Shown here: one piece after another, positions 1 to 6,055 of the stretch
How the letters are laid out: every line of letters starts with the position of its first letter
How positions within the stretch are numbered: the first letter of the stretch is position 1
Assembly: GCA_024640385.1 (NCBI GenBank)
Contig: JAHEFC010000198.1
Location: 1-7,142 of the forward strand
Reading direction: 5' to 3'
Origin: Sphingobacteriales bacterium
Lineage (GTDB): Bacteria; Bacteroidota; Bacteroidia; Chitinophagales; Chitinophagaceae
DNA: 7,142 nt
Translations under genes and position numbers: made by a program
Notes under the pieces: model-generated
Database searches by the model: none
What the model was told of the DNA's origin: nothing
The model's input: the letters and a program-made list of their open reading frames with translations, nothing else

Positions 1-106
1 TGCATTGAAGGGCGTCAGGATCGCCAGCGATCATTATGCTTCCGTGGAATATCGAACCCATTTGGCCCAGGTCTACCTGAGAAAGGCATTGGTTGCAGTG
101 AAATAA
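1..106 (+). CDS. C-terminal end of a FAD-binding (subunit M, CoxM-like) molybdoenzyme subunit, partial
   Basis: The window opens inside a gene. The first complete codon is at position 2, and 34 codons precede a TAA at 104-106. The tail contains DHYASVEYRTHLAQVYLRKA. In the FAD-binding medium subunit of the xanthine dehydrogenase/carbon monoxide dehydrogenase family, the C-terminal domain ends in a similar 'ASxEYRxHLAxVxxRRAL' helix, which is the basis for the call. That subunit passes electrons between the iron-sulphur subunit and FAD in a cytoplasmic molybdenum hydroxylase. The partner subunits would be expected upstream, outside the window. A strong intrinsic terminator starts 14 nt after the stop, so this is probably the last gene of its operon. 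Only about a tenth of the expected protein is visible, so the call rests on one motif and the substrate cannot be named. Confidence 0.6.
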   Translation, partial: ALKGVRIASDHYASVEYRTHLAQVYLRKALVAVK

Positions 107-119
107 CCTAACCTCCCGG

Positions 120-178
120 GCTTCTGCTATCATTGATTTGGAACAGCCCCCAGTTTGAATGATGGCAGAAGCTTTTTT
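120..178 (+). terminator. Intrinsic terminator of the upstream + strand operon
   Basis: The arms at 120-134 and 158-172 pair over 15 positions, 14 Watson-Crick and one G-U, with a 23-nt loop. Six T residues follow at 173-178. The U-run lies only on the + side, so the terminator serves the molybdoenzyme subunit gene ending at 106. The final T residues overlap the stop codon of the convergent membrane-protein gene at 177-179. The - strand lacks a T-run after the hairpin, so it should not be an efficient terminator for that gene. Confidence 0.87.
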
Positions 179-872
179 ATTTTAATTTATTCTGCATAAG
201 GAAGGCGCCAACAGCCAATGCCCATAAAACAGACAAAAGTAGGTAAGCATTCAGGGTAATCTCGTGCAATGCGGGCAGTTCAAACATGCCGGAGATCCCG
301 TCTGCAAGGCAAGAGATGCCTGTAGCAATAGAAAGTACTCCTGGCATTGAATACTTGTTTTTGTAAAGGATTATGCCCAGGGATCCCCACCAGATGGCGG
401 CAAAAAATATCTCCAGCAAATTCCAAAGCCCGCCATACACCATATCATTGAACAGCTGAAACTGACTTTTCAGGATCAATTGTGTTTCCGGGGATGCAGC
501 TGCATAGCCTTGAAGCACTGATGGATACACGATGGCCAGAATAGATGCTCCTATTGATCCGATCAATGCGTAGGCCAGTCCGCAAAAACTGATGACATTG
601 GCCCAGGCAGTCTTGTTTTTTATCCAATCGTGAAACAGGTAAATGGCCGGTATCAGCAGCATATAATAACCCAGCATATCAAACAACATGGACCAGCGGG
701 CCGCCTGAACATTGACATTGGGTATGGATAAGATCAGCACAGGATCGGAGAATGCTTCATCATTGAAATCAACGGCGATCATCCCTGATATGATACAGGC
801 AGCGGCAAGTATTCCAGACACCAGCGTGATGATACCAACTTTGCGTTGTTGTTGAAGAAGTGTGAGCGGCAT
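177..872 (-). CDS. Six-helix integral membrane protein, possibly DUF4386-like
   Basis: This 231-residue protein is dominated by hydrophobic segments at about residues 13-34, 62-80, 93-116, 147-169, 177-197 and 208-226, giving six predicted inner-membrane helices. A roughly 27-residue polar loop follows helix 1 and a second polar loop with aromatic residues lies around 117-146. Length, helix number and the short basic N-terminus before helix 1 resemble the DUF4386 family of uncharacterised bacterial membrane proteins, but I recognise no diagnostic motif, so that assignment is tentative. No catalytic residues or transporter signature are evident. The ATG at 870-872 is the first start in frame and puts the basic residues just before helix 1; no Shine-Dalgarno sequence precedes it, as is usual in Bacteroidota. 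It lies 129 nt downstream of the receiver-domain gene on the same strand, so co-transcription is possible but not shown. The 3' end converges on the molybdoenzyme operon terminator. Confidence 0.8.
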   Translation of the reverse strand: MPLTLLQQQRKVGIITLVSGILAAACIISGMIAVDFNDEAFSDPVLILSIPNVNVQAARWSMLFDMLGYYMLLIPAIYLFHDWIKNKTAWANVISFCGLAYALIGSIGASILAIVYPSVLQGYAAASPETQLILKSQFQLFNDMVYGGLWNLLEIFFAAIWWGSLGIILYKNKYSMPGVLSIATGISCLADGISGMFELPALHEITLNAYLLLSVLWALAVGAFLMQNKLK

Positions 873-1001
873 ATCTTAGTTTTGATACAAACTTCAGATA
901 CCGCAGTTAAACATCGAATGCAGGAAGCAATGAACTGTATAATTGGAAGTATGAATTGAGTATGGTCAATTAACTCCCCGGGGGCGCCAATTTAACGAAG
1001 G

Positions 1002-1436
1002 TTATTGGGCGTTTTTTATATAATTCGGAGATTCACATTCCTGCCAATATTCTACAATTTTTGTCACCACTTCTTTTAATTTTTCATAATTGTTGGGCTT
1101 TACAAAAAAACCCTGGATCGACCTTGAATAAGCATCGATCACATGCTTTTGTTCAGCACTTGTAGAAAAGAAAAGATAAGGGATAGACTTCAATCTCAGA
1201 TCTTCATTATTGTGAACTTTTTCCCGCAGCTCCATTCCATTCAGCTTAGGCATATTGATGTCTGATAGAACCAGGAAAGGTTCAATTTCTGTATCCGTTA
1301 AAAACTCCAGTGCTTTCACGCTGTCACCAAAGAAAATGACTTTGTTATCGTATTTGAGTTCTTTAAAGATATCGTTCAGGATATCCTGGTCGTCAATGTC
1401 GTCTTCAATAATGATTATCGGGCCGCGCTTATTCAT
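1002..1436 (-). CDS. Stand-alone response regulator receiver protein (CheY/Rcp1-like)
   Basis: The protein has 144 residues, essentially one receiver domain with no output domain. The key residues are present: acidic cluster E11-D12-D13, phospho-acceptor D59 in the context LSDINMPKLNG, the switch Ser/Thr at S91-T92 after the IP motif, and K113-P114 in FFVKP. The IEDDxDDQ opening and the SxxE/AY pattern after the switch residue resemble the Rcp1-type receivers that act with phytochrome-like or PAS-containing histidine kinases. It should therefore be a phosphotransfer or protein-interaction module in the cytoplasm. No histidine kinase is adjacent on this strand. The kinase starting at 2996 has its own LytTR partner, so this receiver is an orphan here. 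Its start at 1434-1436 lies downstream of the terminator at 1502-1530, which implies its own promoter within 1437-1501; I could not find a convincing one. The A/T-rich leader has no Shine-Dalgarno sequence. Confidence 0.93.
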   Translation of the reverse strand: MNKRGPIIIIEDDIDDQDILNDIFKELKYDNKVIFFGDSVKALEFLTDTEIEPFLVLSDINMPKLNGMELREKVHNNEDLRLKSIPYLFFSTSAEQKHVIDAYSRSIQGFFVKPNNYEKLKEVVTKIVEYWQECESPNYIKNAQ

Positions 1437-1501
1437 TTTATTATTATTGCTCAGAGCAAGGTAGTTAATTGGGTTGAATACAACTTTAAGCGGGCGTTAA
1501 T

Positions 1502-1530
1502 AAAAAAGCCGGCCATGGCTGACCGGCTTT
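1502..1530 (-). terminator. Intrinsic terminator of the lipoprotein operon
   Basis: Read on the - strand, arms AAAGCCGG and CCGGCTTT (1523-1530 and 1505-1512) form an 8-bp GC-rich stem with a 10-nt loop. The transcript then continues in six U residues (1507-1502). It begins 20 nt after the stop codon of the tandem DUF4242 gene at 1551. The + orientation lacks a T-run, so the terminator acts on the - strand and separates the lipoprotein pair from the receiver gene. Confidence 0.9.
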
Positions 1531-1550
1531 GAAACGAATTTGGGGCAATT

Positions 1551-2180
1551 TTACTGGCCCTGTTTCACCTGCAAAACATAAGCAGGTAATAATCCATGGG
1601 CTTCTTTGTGCGTCCTGATCACTGATGTGGAATCCGGGGCCTCTGACAAGCACATGATCACGCCAGCTTTTTCGTCTGCCCAGTAATTCACAAAATTGAC
1701 CTTGTATTTCGGCTCAACTGCCAGGTCTTTCTCATGGGCTTCTGCCACATCTTTTGCAGTGAATGAGCCTGGTTTCATTTCATGCACATCAATGAACATG
1801 GCATTGCTTCCCGCCATTACCGCTTCGGGGCCATCAGTCACCTGGTAAACCACTGCCGGGATCAGTCCGTGCGCTTCCCTATGTGTACTGATGACAGAAG
1901 CTTCATCGGGAGATTTTGAGAGGCAATAGACTTTACCTTTCTGTTCATCCACCCAATATTTAATGAAGCTGACTCCGTATTTTCCCTGTGTTGCCAGGTC
2001 TTTTTCATGAGCTGCGGCCACATCAGCCAAGGTCACTTTCCCCGGCTCCAGGTTATGGATGTCCATGAAATAAGCAACCGGTTTGGCTGCGGGTTTCTGC
2101 TCCGGATGCTGAGCTGCGGCCTTGTTTTCCTGGCAGCTGTACAGCAATACCAGTAATGATAAAAACAGAATGGGTTTCAT
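1551..2180 (-). CDS. Lipoprotein with two tandem DUF4242 (SCO4226-like) domains
   Basis: This 209-residue protein has a lipoprotein signal: K2, a hydrophobic stretch 4-14 and a lipobox ending at C16. A short Ala/Gln/Pro-rich linker follows. Two homologous domains occupy about 36-113 and 127-204. Each carries FxDxH (H42; H133), AHEKDLA (H58; H149), a YW-D motif (W76; W167), CLS (C86; C177) and THxEAHG (H100/H104; H191/H195). All matched residues lie exactly 91 apart. The pattern fits DUF4242, a small ferredoxin-like-fold family whose member SCO4226 from Streptomyces is described as nickel-binding. Metal binding here is inferred from the conserved His and Cys residues. Family members are usually single-domain and cytoplasmic; this copy is duplicated and probably anchored in the cell envelope. 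It starts 21 nt after the stop of the lipoprotein gene at 2202, so the two are very likely co-transcribed. The ATG at 2178-2180 has no Shine-Dalgarno sequence but places the signal peptide correctly. Confidence 0.88.
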   Translation of the reverse strand: MKPILFLSLLVLLYSCQENKAAAQHPEQKPAAKPVAYFMDIHNLEPGKVTLADVAAAHEKDLATQGKYGVSFIKYWVDEQKGKVYCLSKSPDEASVISTHREAHGLIPAVVYQVTDGPEAVMAGSNAMFIDVHEMKPGSFTAKDVAEAHEKDLAVEPKYKVNFVNYWADEKAGVIMCLSEAPDSTSVIRTHKEAHGLLPAYVLQVKQGQ

Positions 2181-2201
2181 AACTGCCGGTTTAAGTATGC
2201 A

Positions 2202-2795
2202 TTAATGTAAGTGAACAAGCGGATTGGTGGAATTGAATACTCCTGAAGGATTGTACCGCCATACCCAGGCATGCTGCAACCATAGCCCGAATCCTGTGTT
2301 CCCATCCCAAACATCGTTTGATCCTGAAAATCCTTCAGGTCTCGGATTTCCAAGAGGTACTGCATATTCAACAGCAACCAATTCCTGTGCGCCAGTTTCG
2401 TCTTTATTATAGACCAGGATCTCTGGCTGCCTCATGTCGAATGTTGCATCCACCAGTGATTTCTTCATGAAATGGTGGCCCATATTCTCCACGTCAACAG
2501 CTATATCTTCATAGCCATCGGCAATGGCATTCTTTACATGCCGATATCGGGCAGTGGCCGCACGAGCCTGTTGCAGCTCCCACATGGTTTGCGGAGATAA
2601 TCCCTGGTACATGGTAAGGGCATTGGCCGAATTGTCTGCGGACAGATTCTCTACAGTGGGCGGGGCATTCAGTCCTTCTTTCTGACAGGAACCGAACAAC
2701 AAACCGGCAAACAGCAGGGCCATAGTTGTTTGTGACAGTGTGCTGAATTTGCCGTCCAGGAATTGAGTGATGCGATGTTTTGATAGTTGTTGCAT
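2202..2795 (-). CDS. Lipoprotein of a conserved unnamed family (MGHH / LQHAWVW motifs)
   Basis: The protein has 197 residues from the preferred ATG at 2793-2795. A basic N-terminal region of about 24 residues precedes a hydrophobic stretch and the lipobox LLFGSC (C37). The mature part starts with a low-complexity linker, then a helical segment (about 65-90) rich in Gln, Ala and Arg. A C-terminal region follows with MGHH (105-108), PEILVY (124-129), VAVEY (140-144), LQHAWVW (173-179), NPSGVF (182-187) and a His-rich end. I recognise this motif set from hypothetical secreted proteins in several phyla but know no name or function. The conserved His and Glu residues could bind a metal; that is inference. 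An ATG at 2805-2807 would add four residues but overlaps the Shine-Dalgarno sequence GGAGG, so it was rejected. The gene is first in a probable operon with the tandem DUF4242 lipoprotein. Confidence 0.82.
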   Translation of the reverse strand: MQQLSKHRITQFLDGKFSTLSQTTMALLFAGLLFGSCQKEGLNAPPTVENLSADNSANALTMYQGLSPQTMWELQQARAATARYRHVKNAIADGYEDIAVDVENMGHHFMKKSLVDATFDMRQPEILVYNKDETGAQELVAVEYAVPLGNPRPEGFSGSNDVWDGNTGFGLWLQHAWVWRYNPSGVFNSTNPLVHLH

Positions 2796-2800
2796 TTTAA

Positions 2801-2805
2801 CCTCC
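2801..2805 (-). promoter_or_regulatory. Shine-Dalgarno sequence that decides the lipoprotein start
   Basis: On the - strand, GGAGG is followed by a 5-nt spacer (TTAAA) and the ATG at 2795-2793. The in-frame upstream ATG at 2807-2805 shares its last base with this site and has no ribosome binding site of its own. A clear Shine-Dalgarno sequence stands out because none of the other four genes whose starts lie in the window has a comparable one. Confidence 0.75.
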
Positions 2806-2859
2806 ATTGGCTTTAATTGATAAATTCATTAGTGGTTCGGCATGAGGTAATGGAGTTCA

Positions 2860-2897
2860 GGCTTGAAATTAATACCACCCTGGCCCGGTTTCAACCC
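2860..2897. repeat. Imperfect inverted repeat in the divergent intergenic region
   Basis: GGCTTGAAA (2860-2868) and TTTCAACCC (2889-2897) are complementary at eight of nine positions, with a perfect TTGAAA/TTTCAA core and 20 nt between the arms. The arm centres are 29 bp apart, close to three helical turns. The repeat lies between the divergent lipoprotein and sensor-kinase genes, where an operator would be expected. No T-run follows on either strand, so it is not a terminator. A chance occurrence cannot be excluded. Confidence 0.4.
2864..2894 (-). promoter_or_regulatory. Possible Bacteroidota-type promoter for the lipoprotein pair
   Basis: On the - strand there is a TTG at 2894-2892, a 20-nt spacer, and TAATTTCA at 2871-2864. 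The Bacteroidota primary sigma factor prefers a -33 TTTG/TTG and a -7 TAnnTTTG about 19-21 nt apart. The spacing fits and the -7 element matches four of its six fixed bases. It would give a leader of about 60 nt before the ATG at 2795. The inverted-repeat arms overlap both elements, so a bound regulator could block transcription. The match is weak and no transcript data are available. Confidence 0.28.
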
Positions 2898-2995
2898 CCT
2901 TCTTATTAACGGCGGCATTGGTCTTATATCCGGCAGGCCCGATTCCGGTATTCTTTATTAATTTTAAAAAGCAGGGCCATAAAAGATCAGGGCAA

Positions 2996-5900
2996 ATGCG
3001 ATACACCATCCTCAGCATATTCATCTTCTTTACACAACTACTGCAGGGCCAACACCTGATGTTTGAGAATTACAGCTCCGAGAACGGCCTTTCCCAGAAC
3101 AGCTGTTATGCCATTGCGCAGGACGATCTGGGTTTCATGTGGTTTGGAACACAGGATGGACTGAATCGTTATGATGGCCGCGAATTCAGGGTCTATTCCC
3201 AGAACACAGGTATCGGCAAAAAACTTCCTTCCAATATCATCACTTCATTGTTTTTTGATACCGATAAAAAATATCTATGGGTGGGCACTGTACAGGGAGT
3301 ATGTCTCTATTATCCCGCTGGTGATACATTGGTCAGGATCTCAGAACTCTTTCCCTGGGCCTCCAAGCTGGATCATATTTCGATTAAGAAAGTGGTCTCG
3401 TTCCGCCCTGACGAGTATTGGGTGATCACTTTTAATAATGGCCTGATCAATCTGAATACCAGAACCAGCGAGCTTTCCACATATTTCAACGATGAAGAGA
3501 ACAAGGGCAATATCACCAGCATAGTAATGCATGAGAACAGGATCCTGGTTTCACTCCTGTACACCATGCACGAGATGGTGCCCCACGATAGCGCTTACCA
3601 GGTAAAGCCATTCCATCCCAATTACCCATTCCCGCAGATCAGGGAACTGTACTCTTATAACGATCAACTCTGGATTGGAACCATGGCCATTGGTTGTTAT
3701 TACATCAAAACGCCAATTGACCAAGACGAAAATATTATTGTCTCAAAGCAGTTTTTTGGAGGAGTGGGTGGATTCAGTACGGACCGGGAAAATAAATTAT
3801 GGATCGGTACCAGGGGCAGCGGAATGTACCGTTTTGATCCTGCCAGCGCCACTGTTACCAGGTCACTGAATAATCAATTCGACCCCACCACGCCCTGTTC
3901 AAATTATTCCCTGTCCATGTTCACAGACAGGCAGGGTATTGTTTGGTGTGGTTTCAGCGGAGGTATAGCCAAATATGATCCGTTGAGATACCAGTTCCGG
4001 AACATTGACGACAGAACTTCTTTGGAAGGATCATTGTCAGATAAGGTGATAGTGCGAATGTATAAAGCCAAAGACGGGAAAACATTTGTGGGTACGCAGA
4101 ACAAGGGCATCATGGAATGGGATCCGGCTAAAAACTATTTCAAACGCTATGAAGGTTCGGAGATCGTGGGTACAGCCAATAATGTGGTCTATGATATCTC
4201 GGAAGACAAACGTGGAAACCTCTGGGTGGCCAGCTGTGGGGGATTGATGTATGTTGACAGAAAAACAGATGGCATCAGTTACTTTTCGGATAAAAAGCTT
4301 CCGGAACTAAATAAGATGTATGCTATTATTAAACTAAGAAAAGCAGATAGTCTTCTTATAGCTACAGAAAATGGCCTTAGATTTTTCTCTCTTACAGACA
4401 AGCACTGGCATCGTTTACCGGAATATGTCCGGCTTACCACTTTTATGGGCGGCCTTTATGTTTATACCGGAAGATTTTTCTATGAAGATGCAGACAATTC
4501 TGTATGGATCTGCACTGAAGGGTCGGGATTGGTGAGATATAATTATGTCAGGAAAGAATTTGAAACCATTGCTCCTGTCAACAATGTTTCACTGTTCATC
4601 CGGCATCTGCTGGCGGATGGTCCACTATTCTGGCTGGCCACTGATAACGGGCTTATTATTTATAACTGGCAGCAGAAAAAACTGATCAAACATATTCCCC
4701 TGAATACAAACGGATCATCCAATGTATGTTATGCCATACAGAAAGATGCCAACAACAATTTTTGGGTGAGTTCCAATTTAGGCCTCTATAAATTCAACAG
4801 GCTGGGTGAGTTTATCCAGAAATACAATACGGGCAATGGCCTCTCCTTCCTGGAATACAACACCGCATGTACTTTAAAAGACAGTGTGGGATCTATTTAT
4901 TTTGGTGGTATGGGAGGCATAACCAAATTTGACCCCGCCGTACTTAAACATAACGACTACAGCCCTCCCCCTATCATCACGATGGTGAAAGTGAACGACA
5001 AACCCTGGGATCTGAAGATGAATCCTGCCCTTGTAGATGAATTGACTTTCAATCACGATCAGAATTTCATTACCGTACAGTTTGCAGTCAACAATTTCTC
5101 CAACGAGGCGAACAATATGTTCAGCTACAGATTGAAAGGTTTGAATAATAACTGGACCGAGAGAGCTGTGAATAATATTGCCAGTTTCACCAGCCTGCCA
5201 CCGGGTAATTATACTTTTGAATTACGATCTGCCAACAGCGACGGCGTGTGGAGTAATAGCATCCGGCAACTCCAGATCAGGGTTCTGCCACCCTGGTGGC
5301 AGACCTGGTGGTTCATTTCCCTTTCTATTCTGTTTGTGGCCGCACTGGTCAGCCTGGCCGTTGCCGCCAGGATCAGGAAGATCCGCCATGACGCGTCTAT
5401 CAAACAACAACTTGCCGAAATGGAGATCAAAGGATTGCATGCCCAGATGAATCCGCATTTCATATTCAACAGCCTGAACAGCATCAAGGAAATGATCCTG
5501 GAAGATCAGAAACAAAATGCCAGCCGTTATTTGAGCAAGTTTGCGCAATTGATCAGAACAAGCCTGGAGCAATCCCGCCAGGCATTCATCAGTATCAACC
5601 AGTGTGTAGACCATTTGAAACAATACCTCGAAATGGAAAAACTGAGATTTGAAGATTTCAGTTACGAGATCAGAGTGGATGAGAACCTGGACGCAGAAGA
5701 GATCCAAATCGCTCCCATGCTGGTGCAGCCTTTGGTTGAAAATGCCATCTGGCATGGTTTGCGTAACAAGAAATCGGACCGGAAACTGCTGGTACATTTT
5801 TACAGGGAGGGAAACCAGGTGATCTGCGAGATCGATGATAATGGTGTGGGATACCGGCATACCATGAATGGAAAAACATCCGTACTTCCCATGCACAAAT

Positions 5901-6046
5901 CACTGGGCATCACAAATATCAGGGAGAGGTTGACCCTGCTCAATGAGAAATACCATATTAAGTGTTCACTGAGTATCAGGGATAAAGCTGAGCTGCCCGA
6001 TAAACCCGGCAGTGGTACCGTGGCAACATTGCAACTAACCATTTAA
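2996..6046 (+). CDS. Two-component-propeller sensor histidine kinase (Reg_prop, Y_Y_Y, LytS-type kinase)
   Basis: This 1016-residue inner-membrane sensor kinase starts with a signal peptide (about 1-19). Its periplasmic part has 14 recognisable blade motifs of the 'lWxGTxxGLxxyd' type, consistent with two seven-bladed propellers, followed by a Y_Y_Y domain (about 690-755; LPPGNYTFELRS). One membrane helix at about 771-791 leads into a basic, probably coiled linker. The cytoplasmic kinase is the His_kinase/LytS type: H821 in QMNPHFIFNSLN, N-box N916 in LVENAIWHGL, G-box D948-N949-G950 in DDNGVG, SLGITNIRERL (969-979), and a terminal GSGT. All catalytic motifs look intact. The architecture lacks the receiver and AraC domains of hybrid HTCS proteins, so phosphate should go to the LytTR regulator 9 nt downstream. 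The ATG at 2996 was chosen over an in-frame TTG at 2918, because only ATG puts a signal peptide at the N-terminus. The ligand is unknown; related sensors often respond to glycans or envelope cues. Confidence 0.95.
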   Translation: MRYTILSIFIFFTQLLQGQHLMFENYSSENGLSQNSCYAIAQDDLGFMWFGTQDGLNRYDGREFRVYSQNTGIGKKLPSNIITSLFFDTDKKYLWVGTVQGVCLYYPAGDTLVRISELFPWASKLDHISIKKVVSFRPDEYWVITFNNGLINLNTRTSELSTYFNDEENKGNITSIVMHENRILVSLLYTMHEMVPHDSAYQVKPFHPNYPFPQIRELYSYNDQLWIGTMAIGCYYIKTPIDQDENIIVSKQFFGGVGGFSTDRENKLWIGTRGSGMYRFDPASATVTRSLNNQFDPTTPCSNYSLSMFTDRQGIVWCGFSGGIAKYDPLRYQFRNIDDRTSLEGSLSDKVIVRMYKAKDGKTFVGTQNKGIMEWDPAKNYFKRYEGSEIVGTANNVVYDISEDKRGNLWVASCGGLMYVDRKTDGISYFSDKKLPELNKMYAIIKLRKADSLLIATENGLRFFSLTDKHWHRLPEYVRLTTFMGGLYVYTGRFFYEDADNSVWICTEGSGLVRYNYVRKEFETIAPVNNVSLFIRHLLADGPLFWLATDNGLIIYNWQQKKLIKHIPLNTNGSSNVCYAIQKDANNNFWVSSNLGLYKFNRLGEFIQKYNTGNGLSFLEYNTACTLKDSVGSIYFGGMGGITKFDPAVLKHNDYSPPPIITMVKVNDKPWDLKMNPALVDELTFNHDQNFITVQFAVNNFSNEANNMFSYRLKGLNNNWTERAVNNIASFTSLPPGNYTFELRSANSDGVWSNSIRQLQIRVLPPWWQTWWFISLSILFVAALVSLAVAARIRKIRHDASIKQQLAEMEIKGLHAQMNPHFIFNSLNSIKEMILEDQKQNASRYLSKFAQLIRTSLEQSRQAFISINQCVDHLKQYLEMEKLRFEDFSYEIRVDENLDAEEIQIAPMLVQPLVENAIWHGLRNKKSDRKLLVHFYREGNQVICEIDDNGVGYRHTMNGKTSVLPMHKSLGITNIRERLTLLNEKYHIKCSLSIRDKAELPDKPGSGTVATLQLTI

Positions 6047-6055
6047 CCAAAGAAC

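Noticed and set aside
976..983. CCCCGGGG palindrome downstream of the receiver gene as part of a - strand terminator
   Set aside because: No T-run follows on the - strand, and a loop-less palindrome cannot fold as drawn.
1437..1501. A promoter for the receiver gene (TTG and TACCTTGC on the - strand)
   Set aside because: The spacing is only 17 nt and the -7 element matches poorly. A promoter is expected here from the terminator position, but I cannot point to it.
2177..2377. A 66-codon - strand frame overlapping the end of the first lipoprotein gene
   Set aside because: It overlaps the conserved C-terminal motifs of the real gene in another frame and has no independent support.
2827..2852. 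Inverted repeat CATTA...TAATG in the divergent region
   Set aside because: The arms are only five bases and 16 nt apart, so it is expected by chance in AT-rich DNA.
2949..2966. A -7 element (TAATTTTA at 2959-2966) for the sensor kinase operon
   Set aside because: It resembles TAnnTTTG, but no TTG or TTTG lies at the required distance upstream, and AT-rich sequence gives such matches by chance.
2918..2995. A 26-codon N-terminal extension of the sensor kinase from a TTG
   Set aside because: The added residues would bury the signal peptide, and the start is a rare TTG. The ATG at 2996 gives a normal signal peptide followed directly by the first propeller blade.
5222..5896. A 224-codon open frame on the - strand inside the sensor kinase gene
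   Set aside because: It lies entirely opposite the well-conserved transmembrane and kinase coding region and has no recognisable domain. It is best explained as an antisense shadow of the real frame.
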